In this document: piece after piece, positions 34,321 to 42,765 of the stretch | Layout of the letters: every line of letters begins with the position of its first letter | How positions within the stretch are numbered: position 1 is the first letter of the stretch | Source: Acidobacteriota bacterium | Lineage (GTDB): Bacteria > Acidobacteriota > Blastocatellia > Pyrinomonadales > Pyrinomonadaceae | Assembly (NCBI GenBank): GCA_003222945.1 | Contig: QHXM01000072.1 | Coordinates: 1 to 64,000 of the forward strand | Length of the DNA: 64,000 bases | Direction of reading: 5' to 3' | The notes under the pieces: model-generated | The model's database searches: none | Seen by the model: the letters and a program-made list of their open reading frames with translations, nothing else | What the model was told of the DNA's origin: nothing | Position numbers and translations under genes: made by a program

Positions 34321-36141
34321 ATGACAGATTCCACAAGCGAACCACACGGCAGTCTGAACACAGTTCCAAAATTCTGCCTCGCAGCGATTCAAAGGCACGC
34401 GAAAGCTGATGCGCTCAACACGAAGAAGAATGGCGAGTGGCAGCACATCGCCGCAGAAACTTTCGCAGAGCGCGTGCGCCGAGTTGCGCTAGGTCTCAGT
34501 CAACTGGGAATCAAAGCAGGAGACCGCGTTGCGCTGCTTTCTGAGAATCGCCCCGAATGGTCAATCGTTGATCTGGGCATCTTGAGTCTTGGCGCGATCA
34601 ACGTTCCCATATACACCACGCAGGCTGTCGAACAGGTGCGCTACATTCTGGAGGATTCCGGCGCGCGGGCAATCTTCGTCTCAGGCCGCAGGGTCTTCAA
34701 CCACGCGCGTCCCGGACTCGAAGGGGTCGAGAGTTTAGAAAATCTAATCTTCTTCGATGCTGATGCCGTTGATCTTGTCGAAGGCGCAATAACTTTAGAG
34801 GGCCTTGAGGCGCGCGGGGCGGCGCGCGAACGCGTTGAGCCTCACGCATTCGACGCACTGTTAGCTCCGGGTCGCGGCGATGAGCTTGCGACCGTTATCT
34901 ACACGTCGGGCACGACGGGCGAGCCTAAAGGCGTGATGCTCACACACTCGAACTTTATCTCGAACGTGCTTTCGATTTCGAGCGCGCTTCCAATCTCCGC
35001 TGAAGACACAGCGCTTTCAGTTCTCCCGCTCTCGCACATCTTCGAGCGGACAGTTTTTTACGTCTTCTGCTCGATGGGAGTCTCCGTCTATTACGCCGCG
35101 TCGTTCGATGTCGTTGGCGAACACCTGCGCGAAGTGCGGCCCACGATTATGACAGCCGTGCCAAGGCTCTTTGAGAAGGTCTATCAACGCATCGTCAAGA
35201 AAGGAATGGCGGCGGGCGGCTGGAAAACAAAACTCTTCGCGTGGTCGCTCGCGGTCGGGCAAAGATATTCCGAACTCAAAGACAGGCACGAGCCACTGCC
35301 TCCGCTTCTTGAACTCAAGCACGACATAGCGAACCGTCTAGTCTTCTCTAAATGGCGTGAAGGCATAGGAGGCCGCCTTCGCTATTTCGTTTCCGGCGGC
35401 GCACCGCTCTCGCCCACGCTCTCGCACGCCTTCTGGTCCGCAGACATTCCAATCCTTCAAGGCTACGGCATGACGGAAACCTGCATAGTCTCTGCCAATC
35501 ATCCCGACGACAACAAGGTCGGCTCTGTCGGTCTGGTCTTTCCCGGAATCGAAGTGAAGATAGCAATGGACGGCGAGATTCTTGTGCGCGGTCCGAATGT
35601 GATGCGCGGCTACTACAAGCATGATGATGCGACGCGCGCTGTGATTGACGAAGACGGATGGTTCCAGACGGGCGATGTAGGCCACATGGACGCGGAGAGA
35701 CACCTTTACATCACGGACCGCAAGAAGGATTTGTTCAAGCTATCAAATGGCAAGTACGTCGCGCCGCAACTCGTAGAGAGCCTGATTAAGCAGAGCGAGC
35801 TTGTCAATCAGGTCGTCGTAATCGGCGCAGGCCGCAAACAGCCCGCAGCACTTATCGTCCCCGATTGGGAAGCACTCGCCAACGCAATGTCGGAAGCAGG
35901 CGGCTCGCGCCCGAAGTCAAAAATTGAATGGAGTCGTGACCCTGCGGCCACAAAGATTGTGCAGCGTGAAGTGGCAGAGTTAACGAAAGAACTTCACGAC
36001 TACGAACGCGTCCGCCGCATAGCGCTTCTCCCCGACGAGTTTTCAATAGACTCAGGAGAACTCACGCCCACGCTCAAGGTCAAACGCCGCGTTGTTGATG
36101 AAAAGTATCATCAGCTAATCGAAGAACTTTACAGAGAGTAA
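34321..36141 (+). CDS. Long-chain acyl-CoA synthetase (AMP-forming)
   Basis: 606 residues, full length. VIYTSGTTGEPKGVMLTHSN (about 190-209) is the P-loop of ANL enzymes; LPLSHIFERTVFYVFCSMG, FVSGGAPLSPTLSHAF, ILQGYGMTETCIVS and WFQTGDVGHMDAERHLYITDRKKDLFKLSNGKYVAP follow in order, with the catalytic Lys region in the C-terminal domain. It activates fatty acids with ATP and CoA. FadD15-like forms of this length occur in many bacteria. The gene ends in a heptamer hairpin shared with the convergent peptidase gene. Confidence 0.9.
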   Translation: MTDSTSEPHGSLNTVPKFCLAAIQRHAKADALNTKKNGEWQHIAAETFAERVRRVALGLSQLGIKAGDRVALLSENRPEWSIVDLGILSLGAINVPIYTTQAVEQVRYILEDSGARAIFVSGRRVFNHARPGLEGVESLENLIFFDADAVDLVEGAITLEGLEARGAARERVEPHAFDALLAPGRGDELATVIYTSGTTGEPKGVMLTHSNFISNVLSISSALPISAEDTALSVLPLSHIFERTVFYVFCSMGVSVYYAASFDVVGEHLREVRPTIMTAVPRLFEKVYQRIVKKGMAAGGWKTKLFAWSLAVGQRYSELKDRHEPLPPLLELKHDIANRLVFSKWREGIGGRLRYFVSGGAPLSPTLSHAFWSADIPILQGYGMTETCIVSANHPDDNKVGSVGLVFPGIEVKIAMDGEILVRGPNVMRGYYKHDDATRAVIDEDGWFQTGDVGHMDAERHLYITDRKKDLFKLSNGKYVAPQLVESLIKQSELVNQVVVIGAGRKQPAALIVPDWEALANAMSEAGGSRPKSKIEWSRDPAATKIVQREVAELTKELHDYERVRRIALLPDEFSIDSGELTPTLKVKRRVVDEKYHQLIEELYRE

Positions 36142-36242
36142 GGCAAAAGGAAAAAGGCAAAAGTAAGGCGGAAGCCATCTTTAATCAAGTGGGTTTCCGC
36201 CTAGCTTTCCCTTTTACCTTTTTCCTTCTACCTTTTGCCTTC
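36140..36242. repeat. Heptamer-unit hairpin (GGCAAAA type) between convergent genes
   Basis: Left arm AGGCAAA AGGAAAA AGGCAAA AGTAAGG (7-nt steps from 36141); right arm TACCTTT TTCCTTC TACCTTT TGCCTTC (about 36215-36242). A GC-rich inner stem (AGGCGGAAGCC with GGGTTTCCGCCT) caps it. It fills the gap between two convergent stops exactly and can act as a bidirectional terminator. Confidence 0.85.
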
Positions 36243-37748
36243 TTACGGCGTTGCCTTCTTCGTCATGGGCTGGCCTTCTGTGTCATAGACTTCGACGCTG
36301 CCGTATTTCGCAAGCACGTCGCGGGCTTTCGAGGCGTCGCCAACGGCTACGATTTGAAGGTTAGCAAGGTTCACGTAACGTTGTGCGGCGCGCTGAACGT
36401 CTTCGGCTGTGATCGAAGAGACCATCTGCGGGTACGTGTCCCAGTAATCCGCCGGAAGGTTGTAGAGCTTCTGCAAGACTATGTTCTGAAGAAGCGCGTT
36501 CGGCTGTTCAAGAGAGAGCGCGAAGCTTCCAACTATTGCGCGCTTTGCGTTCTCCAATTCCGTCGGACTCACCTTCTCATCGCGTATGCGTTTGAGTTCA
36601 TACATGAACTCGTGCATTGCGCCTTCGGTCACGTCCGTTCTCACCTCAGAGCTTGAGATTACCGTGCCTCTGAACTTAGAGCCGCCGAACTGGCTGTACG
36701 CGCCGTAGGTATAGCCCTTGTCTTCGCGCAGGTTCAGAAAGAGACGCGCCGCCGGACCACCGCCCAGGATTTGGTTCATCACGAGCACGGCGAAGTAATC
36801 GGGGTTCGTGCGCTCTATTCCAAGATTGCCGAGTTGAAGAACAGTCTGCACCGAGCCTGGACGATCAATCAACTGAATGCGTGCCGTTCCCTGCTCAGGC
36901 GCAGCGGGAATCTTCGTCTCAGGCACGTCAGTCTTCTGCCAATCGCCAAACGCCTTTTCAAGTTTCGGCATGATCTCTTTCAGAGTCACGTCGCCGACGA
37001 TTGCGAGCATGGCGTTGTTGGGTCGGTAGTAGGTTGAATGGAAGCGCGCTAAATCGGCGGAAGTTATCTTCTTGATTGATTCGACGGGCGGAACGATTAG
37101 CCCTGCCGGATGATTGCCGTAGATTGCGCGCTGGAAACGCTCGGCAGCGAGAAATTGCGGGATGGAGCGTTGAAACTGAAGCTGCGCAATCTGGCGCTGC
37201 TTGTACTTATCAATCTCCTCCTGCGCGAACTTCGGGTTGCGTATGACATCCGCGAAAATGTCCAGCGTCTGATCGAAATTTTCCACGAGGCCGGAGGTCG
37301 TAATGGTGCTGGTGAAAGTTGAAAGACCGGCGTTTGCTGCGAGCGTTGCGCCGATGGTGTCAACCTGCTCGGCTATATCTTTGCTCGTGCGCTTCTGCGT
37401 TCCTTCGCGCAAGATAGCTGCTGTGAACGATGCCAGCCCATGATAATCGTTAGGGTCTGAAAGTCCGCCGCTTAAGACCACCATCTGCATTGTGAATGTC
37501 GGAACGCGATGGCTCTCCAGTAGAATCACGCGCAGGCCGTTTGAGAGCGTGGCCTCTTCAGCCTTCGGCAGTTTGACTTTGAGAATCTCTTTGTTTACAG
37601 GCGCGCGACCCTTTATGTCTGCGCCTTTGACCGATTGGCCTTGCTGCGGCGGAGCGCCACCCTTCTGCGCCGCAATCGGCATGACGGCGAAGGCGAAGAT
37701 GATTAGAACCGCTGACAATCTGTTTCTGAACTCTGTAAATTTCTTCAT
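36243..37748 (-). CDS. M16 peptidase family protein, non-catalytic-type subunit
   Basis: 501 residues, start with AAAGGAG upstream. A signal peptide (FRNRLSAVLIIFAFAVMPIAAQ) sends it out of the cytoplasm. Where active M16 proteins have HxxEH it reads GLASFTAAILREGT, so no zinc ligands remain. The C-terminal half has the R/Y-type substrate-binding segment REDKGYTYGAYSQFGG, as in the beta subunit of M16B heterodimers. It is the downstream partner of the active subunit at 37762-39126 (13 bases apart). Together they should form a periplasmic peptide-degrading heterodimer. Confidence 0.88.
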   Translation of the reverse strand: MKKFTEFRNRLSAVLIIFAFAVMPIAAQKGGAPPQQGQSVKGADIKGRAPVNKEILKVKLPKAEEATLSNGLRVILLESHRVPTFTMQMVVLSGGLSDPNDYHGLASFTAAILREGTQKRTSKDIAEQVDTIGATLAANAGLSTFTSTITTSGLVENFDQTLDIFADVIRNPKFAQEEIDKYKQRQIAQLQFQRSIPQFLAAERFQRAIYGNHPAGLIVPPVESIKKITSADLARFHSTYYRPNNAMLAIVGDVTLKEIMPKLEKAFGDWQKTDVPETKIPAAPEQGTARIQLIDRPGSVQTVLQLGNLGIERTNPDYFAVLVMNQILGGGPAARLFLNLREDKGYTYGAYSQFGGSKFRGTVISSSEVRTDVTEGAMHEFMYELKRIRDEKVSPTELENAKRAIVGSFALSLEQPNALLQNIVLQKLYNLPADYWDTYPQMVSSITAEDVQRAAQRYVNLANLQIVAVGDASKARDVLAKYGSVEVYDTEGQPMTKKATP

Positions 37749-37761
37749 GGGTCTTTCTCCT

Positions 37762-39126
37762 TTACTTGGCGGAAGCCGTCGCAGGCTTCTTCGGCATGGT
37801 GATGACGACCGTGCGGTTCGTCTGCGTCAGATATTTGTTTGCGACTCGCGCAACGTCCTCTTTGGTAACAGCCGCGACCTTGTCCATGCGCGTGTTGATG
37901 AGGTTCGGGTCGTTGTAGTAAATGGTCCAGACGCTCATCTGTATGGCGCGCGACAGAGAGCTTTGAAGGCCGTTGATGAAATTGCGCCGCGTGCCGTTCT
38001 TAGCTTTCTCCAATTCCCAATCCGCAATTCCGTCTTTCTTTACACGCTCGATCTCAGCATATATGGCCGATTCAACATCTTCGGTCTTAACGCCGGGGCG
38101 CAAGTTAGCAGTGACGTAGAAAGCTCCCGTGCCGCGCTTCTCATCCTGGAAGCCGAAGATGTTTGTGACGAGTGGCTTGTCTTTAACCAGAGCCTGATAG
38201 AGGCGCGAACTCTGCCCGCCCGCAAGCGAGGCGGCGAGAACCTGGAGCGCATAGAAATCCGGCGTGTTGCCGGGCACGGCCTTGAAAGCTATATCAACTT
38301 GCGGCGAGCGGGCGAGCGCGTCGTCAATGTTTGTGCGGCGCTCGGCAGTCTGCTGCGGCTCTGTCATGTCAACGGGCGGCGGGTCTGGCTGGCGCGGTAT
38401 CACTTCAAAATTCTGTTTGATCTTCTTGAGCGCGTCCGCGGTGTTGAAATCTCCGACTAGAGTGAGCACAGCGTTGTTGGGCGCGTAGTACATCTTGAAG
38501 AATGCGGCAACGTCTTCGACCGTAGCAGCGTTCAAGTCTTCCATAGAGCCTATGGTCGTGTGCTTATAGGCGAAGTTGTCGTAGAGCAGACCTTGCTGAA
38601 TCTCGCCGCTCTTCCCATAAGGCACATTGTCAACGCCAAGCCGACGCTCTTCCTGCACGGCGCTGCGCTGGTTGTCCAGGTTCTTTTGGTTGATGGCGAG
38701 CGAGCGCATACGGTCCGCTTCCAGGTAGAGCGCAAGGTCTAGCTGATTTGCGGGCAGGGCCTCAAAATATGTTGTGCGATCTTCGTTGGTCGTTCCGTTC
38801 ATCGTCCCGCCGTTGTTGAAGATCAGATAGAAATGCTCGCCCGTGCCCACGTTCTCCGAGCCTTTGAACATCATGTGCTCGAAAAGATGGGCAAACCCTG
38901 TGCGACCCTGCCGCTCGTTGCGCGAGCCTACGTTGTAGGTGATGTCAATGGCGATAACGGGCGTGCTATGGTCCTCGACCGTTATGACGCGCAGGCCGTT
39001 CTTTAGTTTCGTCTCTTTGTAATTAACGTGAACGTTGCGTTCACCTTTGGGCACTGCAAACACACTCGCCGAAAGACAGAGCGCACACATAAGCAGCGCG
39101 GTCAAAAATTTCTGCTTCGATCTCAT
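37762..39126 (-). CDS. M16 zinc peptidase, catalytic subunit
   Basis: 454 residues with a signal peptide (FLTALLMCALCLSASVFA) and AAAAGGAG before the ATG. GFAHLFEHMMFKGSENVG (about 82-99) holds the inverted HxxEH zinc site; the distal Glu lies in the AVQEERRLG region about 75 residues later. The second half ends with a typical inactive M16 domain. Expressed with the HxxEH-less partner just downstream. Related pairs digest short unstructured peptides in the envelope. Confidence 0.9.
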   Translation of the reverse strand: MRSKQKFLTALLMCALCLSASVFAVPKGERNVHVNYKETKLKNGLRVITVEDHSTPVIAIDITYNVGSRNERQGRTGFAHLFEHMMFKGSENVGTGEHFYLIFNNGGTMNGTTNEDRTTYFEALPANQLDLALYLEADRMRSLAINQKNLDNQRSAVQEERRLGVDNVPYGKSGEIQQGLLYDNFAYKHTTIGSMEDLNAATVEDVAAFFKMYYAPNNAVLTLVGDFNTADALKKIKQNFEVIPRQPDPPPVDMTEPQQTAERRTNIDDALARSPQVDIAFKAVPGNTPDFYALQVLAASLAGGQSSRLYQALVKDKPLVTNIFGFQDEKRGTGAFYVTANLRPGVKTEDVESAIYAEIERVKKDGIADWELEKAKNGTRRNFINGLQSSLSRAIQMSVWTIYYNDPNLINTRMDKVAAVTKEDVARVANKYLTQTNRTVVITMPKKPATASAK

Positions 39127-39696
39127 AAACTGACTCCTTTTTTTGTGTAGGACAAAAGGTAATTAAAATGCCGTAACCGCGATCACCAGGGTTCTACCCT
39201 TCATTTGCGTCTTCGGCGAGGAAAGTTCCACGCTCTCTAGGCGCAAAGTAATCTCAGGCAATCGCACGCCGGAAACTTCTGCTGGGGAGACCTAATCTGT
39301 ACGAAGAACGGATTTTGTTGGCTCGGACTCAAGAAGCTGGGACTCGCCAGAGTCTCTAATTGCGCGTGCGGAAACCCTGAGAGCCGCGTCAAAAGTAAGC
39401 CTGACTCTAATGTCTGGCTGAGGTCCTGTCAAGCAGAGCATCTTAGACCCGCAGAACAGACCCGCACAGCCAACCTACGCGCCCGCCAAAGTCATCAAAA
39501 ACCTGACCGCACAGGAAGATATAAGACCTCCTCGCTCGGTCTCCGCCCGACCGTTAAAGCTAAAAGTCTCAGGCGGCGAAAAGTTTTGGATAAAGTTCTT
39601 GCGAGGGCTTCTCATTAAAGGCTCTCGCTCGAACAAGCAGACGACGTGTATAATTAACGTAAAATTTAAGAATTTGTTTCCGACGGACTTCTATTT
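39127..39696. other. 570-bp divergent gap with no recognised gene
   Basis: Between the divergent M16 operon and the M1-like gene. No open frame with a ribosome-binding site is convincing. The left edge carries the M16 ribosome-binding site on the - strand. A good -10 box, TATAAT at about 39650-39655, lies 42-47 bases before the start of the M1-like gene on the + strand, though no clear -35 is seen. The middle (39216-39500) is GC-rich and contains GAGGAAAGTTCC and AACAGACCCGC; a structured RNA was considered but not supported. Confidence 0.4.
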
Positions 39697-41751
39697 ATGA
39701 CGAAAAAAGGCTATGGCGCTCTACGCGCTGCTGCCATATGGACAGCAACTCTCCTCTGCCTGTTAATTCCTGCCATGACGCAGGCTCAACAGACAGGCCG
39801 CGCACGCTTCGATGTCACGAATTACCGCATTGAGGCTCAACTCTTACCGGACCAACACCTGCTGCGCGCGGGCGCTGAAGTAACTTTTACGCCGCTCGAC
39901 GCAACTCGTTCCGTTATTTTCGAGTTGAACGGCTCGCTCAAGGTCACAAAAATTGAGCGCAACGGGAAGCCCCTGACCAACTTCGTTCAGGACGCGGCTG
40001 GCGCTGACACATCAATCGGACCGAATGTGCGCGTTGATCTGGGCGAGGTTGTCCCGGCAGGTCAGCCCATAGTCCTCAGATTCCAGTGGGAGGGCGGCCT
40101 GACCTCTCCCGAAGGCGGACCGCTTGCGACCAAGCGCCTCGCTTACGTCGGACCGGAAGGCTCTTACCTGATGTACGCCGCGCGCTGGTTTCCCTTCCAC
40201 GATTACGCAGCGGACCTTGCGACCTCAGATATTACAATCATCGTGCCCACAGGGATGCAGGTCGCAGGAACGAGTGATGACCCCGTCACGCCGCAAGTAA
40301 GCAAAGACGGCAACACGCGCTTTCGCTTCACTCATCACAAACCAGTATTGCCCGGCAATTTCGTCGCTGGTCAGTACATCACAAGGTCTCTTAAGTTCGG
40401 CAACTACGACATACAGTTCTACGCGAAAGTCGGAAGCGAGAATCGCGTGGAGAATTATGCAGAGTTGATGGGAACGGCCTTGCAGTTCTACACGCGCGAG
40501 TACGGCCAGCCCGCGTTCGGAACGCGCATGGTCGTTGCTCAGATTGACGACGAGAGCCTTGACACTTACAGCGGACTGGGCATGGTCTTTCTCGCCTCGA
40601 AACTTTTCGACCCGTCACGCCCCGTGCCTGAAGAGAAGTTGCAGCGCGAAGTAGCGTTTCAATGGTGGGGTCAGACCGTAGGCTTGAAATCTTTTGACGA
40701 CGCATGGATTTCGCAGGGGCTTGCGGAATGGAGCGCGTTCGCCTTGCGTGAATCGAATCTTCAGGGCGGAGCGTTAGACGCAGCGCAACGTGAAGAGCAG
40801 GAGCGAGCATTAACATTCGAGCAGACTGCTTCGATTGCTCGCGCGCCTTCTGCTTTAGACGATCAATCGGCTGCATATCAGTCCATAGTCTTCTACAAAG
40901 GCGCTATGGTCTTTCGTATGCTGCGCGAAACTCTAGGCAAAGATAAGTTTCGCCAACTGCTTCGCACATTCTTGGATCAGTATCGCGGCAAGAACGCTTC
41001 GATTGATGACTTTGAAAAACTCACGACGCAGATTGCCGGTCAGAACATGCGCTACTTCTTCGCGCAATGGGTCGAAGGAACGGGCGTTCCTGAGTTCTCG
41101 TCTGACTATCAGATCATACGCACGCGCACCGGAAAATTCCGCACGCGCGGCACAATCAAACAGAACATTGATAACCTGAACATGCCCGTCGAAGTCATGC
41201 TCCGAAGTGAGGGTGGCGACAATCCTATGACCACTTTGCAGCTTCAGGAGAAGAGCGAGGACTTTGATTTCGAGTCAACCGGACAGCCCATAGAGGTGGT
41301 CGTTGACCCGAACGATAAAATCCTGCACATGTCGGACGACATCAAGGTTGCGGTCGTTGCGCGTCGCGGCATAGAGCAGTTTCATGAAGGTCAATACGCA
41401 GAAGCTCAACAGCAGTTGGAAGCCGCGCTCAAGATGGACAAGTCGAACGCGTGGGTCTATTACAACCTGGGGCTTCTATACATGGAGCAGCGCAACTGGC
41501 AACTCGCGCTCGACAATTTCCAGGCAGCGCTTGATAACAGCAGCGCCAAACCCGATTGGCTGGACACTTGGGCGCACATCAAGCGGGGCAACGCCTACGA
41601 CGCGCGCGGTATGCGCCCGCAGGCCGTAAACGAATACAACAAGGCTCTGCAAACGGGAAGCAACTACGACAACGCGCAGGCTGCCGCGAAGAAGTTTCTG
41701 GCAACGCCTTACAACCCGCGAGAGACTACGGCGCAGTCATCTCTAAATTAA
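39697..41751 (+). CDS. M1 aminopeptidase-like protein with degenerate zinc site and C-terminal TPRs
   Basis: 684 residues with a signal peptide (AIWTATLLCLLIPAMTQAQ). The N-terminal beta domain (about 28-215; YRIEAQLLPDQHLLRAGAEVTF) and the thermolysin-like domain of the M1 family are clear. Where M1 enzymes have HExxHxW the protein reads REVAFQWWGQTV, so both zinc-binding His are lost; GLAEWSAFA keeps the third-ligand Glu. The C-terminus has TPR repeats (IEQFHEGQYAEAQQQLEAAL, AWVYYNLGLLYMEQRNWQLAL, AVNEYNKAL). It is probably a binding or scaffold protein of the periplasm rather than a protease. Confidence 0.85.
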   Translation: MTKKGYGALRAAAIWTATLLCLLIPAMTQAQQTGRARFDVTNYRIEAQLLPDQHLLRAGAEVTFTPLDATRSVIFELNGSLKVTKIERNGKPLTNFVQDAAGADTSIGPNVRVDLGEVVPAGQPIVLRFQWEGGLTSPEGGPLATKRLAYVGPEGSYLMYAARWFPFHDYAADLATSDITIIVPTGMQVAGTSDDPVTPQVSKDGNTRFRFTHHKPVLPGNFVAGQYITRSLKFGNYDIQFYAKVGSENRVENYAELMGTALQFYTREYGQPAFGTRMVVAQIDDESLDTYSGLGMVFLASKLFDPSRPVPEEKLQREVAFQWWGQTVGLKSFDDAWISQGLAEWSAFALRESNLQGGALDAAQREEQERALTFEQTASIARAPSALDDQSAAYQSIVFYKGAMVFRMLRETLGKDKFRQLLRTFLDQYRGKNASIDDFEKLTTQIAGQNMRYFFAQWVEGTGVPEFSSDYQIIRTRTGKFRTRGTIKQNIDNLNMPVEVMLRSEGGDNPMTTLQLQEKSEDFDFESTGQPIEVVVDPNDKILHMSDDIKVAVVARRGIEQFHEGQYAEAQQQLEAALKMDKSNAWVYYNLGLLYMEQRNWQLALDNFQAALDNSSAKPDWLDTWAHIKRGNAYDARGMRPQAVNEYNKALQTGSNYDNAQAAAKKFLATPYNPRETTAQSSLN

Positions 41752-41856
41752 GAATTAAGAACTAAGAATTAAAGTTGGAAGACCAGAGAGAGCGCTTCCT
41801 GGTCTTCCATTTTTTACTTTTCAATTCTTAATTTCTAACTCTTAATTCTTAATTCT
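41747..41856. repeat. Heptamer-unit hairpin (GAATTAA type) with embedded terminator
   Basis: Left arm ATTAAGA ATTAAGA ACTAAGA ATTAAAG; right arm TCTTAAT TTCTAAC TCTTAAT TCTTAAT, each in 7-nt steps and mutually complementary. Between them sits a GC-containing stem-loop (see the terminator entry). It follows the stop of the M1-like gene directly. Confidence 0.85.
41777..41819 (+). terminator. Intrinsic terminator after the M1-like gene
   Basis: GGAAGACCAG (41777-41786) pairs perfectly with CTGGTCTTCC (41799-41808) and is followed by ATTTTTTACTTTT. This has all parts of a Rho-independent terminator and is nested in the heptamer hairpin. Confidence 0.8.
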
Positions 41857-41925
41857 ATTTGCTACACTAGAGAGAGACCCCAAGCGAATTCGGACGCAGG
41901 ATTTATAAGAAGCGAGGAGAGTAAA

Positions 41926-42132
41926 GTGGCTGAAGAGAAACCGAAGGTAGAGAATGAGATTTCCGACGAGACCGGACAGCACGACGCGCGCTTTCTGCTG
42001 TGGCGAAGATTCTGCGCCGACAACAATATTCCTGTGGAGACAATGCCGGGCGACTTGAGCGGCGACGCGAAGCAGAAGTGGGAGAAGCTGAAAGAGAATC
42101 TACTGCCGAAAACTATTATTCCTAAATCGTAA
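41926..42132 (+). CDS. Small charged protein of unknown function
   Basis: 68 residues from GTG 41926 with GAGGAG 6 bases upstream, the best support that it is real. The N-terminus is acidic (EEKPKVENEISDE), the middle reads HDARFLLWRRFCADNNIPVETMPGDLSGDAKQKWEKLKENLL, and the tail is Lys-rich. No signal or membrane helix. Two amphipathic helices are likely. I do not recognise a family. Confidence 0.65.
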   Translation: MAEEKPKVENEISDETGQHDARFLLWRRFCADNNIPVETMPGDLSGDAKQKWEKLKENLLPKTIIPKS

Positions 42133-42187
42133 ACAGTGAATAGTGAATAATGAATAGTTAAGAACCGCTTCTCGCTATTCACTATCT
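42133..42187. repeat. Heptamer-unit hairpin (GAATAGT type)
   Basis: CAGTGAA TAGTGAA TAATGAA TAGTTAA in 7-nt steps from 42135, followed after a short loop by GCTATTCACTATC. It separates the small charged gene from the convergent MBL gene and begins right after the stop. Confidence 0.75.
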
Positions 42188-42663
42188 CAGAAACGGATTT
42201 GTTAGCCGCTCGCGTCCGATGGTCGTCACGGGGCCGTGCCCCGAATAGACTTCAACATCATCGCCGAGCGGCAAGATTTTGTTCACGAGAGAATCCATCA
42301 ATTGCTCGCTCGACCCACCGGGCAAATCAGTTCTTCCGATTGAACCCGCGAAAAGACAATCACCGACAAAGACCTTTTGCTCCGCTTCGCTGGCAGCGCC
42401 ATGTAGAGCGATTCATCTTTCGCGTGAAGAATAATCTCCGCATCAGGCTTCAACCGCTTAAGCGCGGCGACGCCGCCGACGTGGTCCATGTGCGCGTGCG
42501 TCAAGGTGATTGCCTGTAGCTTCAATCCATTCCTCTCAAGCACATCAACAATGCGCTCAGCCTCGTCGCCCGGATCAATGCAGACGGCACGCCGCGTCTT
42601 CTCGCAACCGACGATGCGCGTGTGTTGCTGAAAGGCTGTGACGGTAATCTCTTCTATAATCAT
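42182..42663 (-). pseudogene. MBL-fold hydrolase (glyoxalase II-like), internally deleted
   Basis: From ATG 42663 the frame reads VDVLERNGLKLQAITLTHAHMDHVGG (the HxHxDH motif) and LKPDAEIILHAKDESLYMAL; at about 42385 it leaves the family. The rest is intact in another frame: EQKVFVGDCLFAGSIGRTDLPGG, then YSGHGPVTTIGRERLTNPF and TAG at 42182-42184. About 50 residues are missing between, which in homologues hold the HTPGH metal-ligand segment. In the drawn frame translation would end in unrelated residues at 42298. MBL hydrolases of this kind cleave thioesters or phosphoesters. The gene is broken here unless the sequence has an assembly error. Confidence 0.8.
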
Positions 42664-42765
42664 AAAACACTTCCCCAAAGGCAGCAGGTTATTATTAATT
42701 GAGCATCTAAAGAAGTATAATTCCCCTATAAAAATTACGCTATTAGAAGAGGTTTTTAAGACGCG

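Noticed and set aside
39216-39480. Possible RNase P RNA (GAGGAAAGTTCC..., AACAGACCCGC)
   Set aside because: Only two short words fit. The conserved GGTAAGGGTGAAA, GGTAAAC and ACAGAACCCGGC blocks are absent and the length is too short, so I do not call it.
39697-41751. Active M1 aminopeptidase
   Set aside because: Both zinc-binding His of HExxH are replaced (REVAF), so an active enzyme is not supported.
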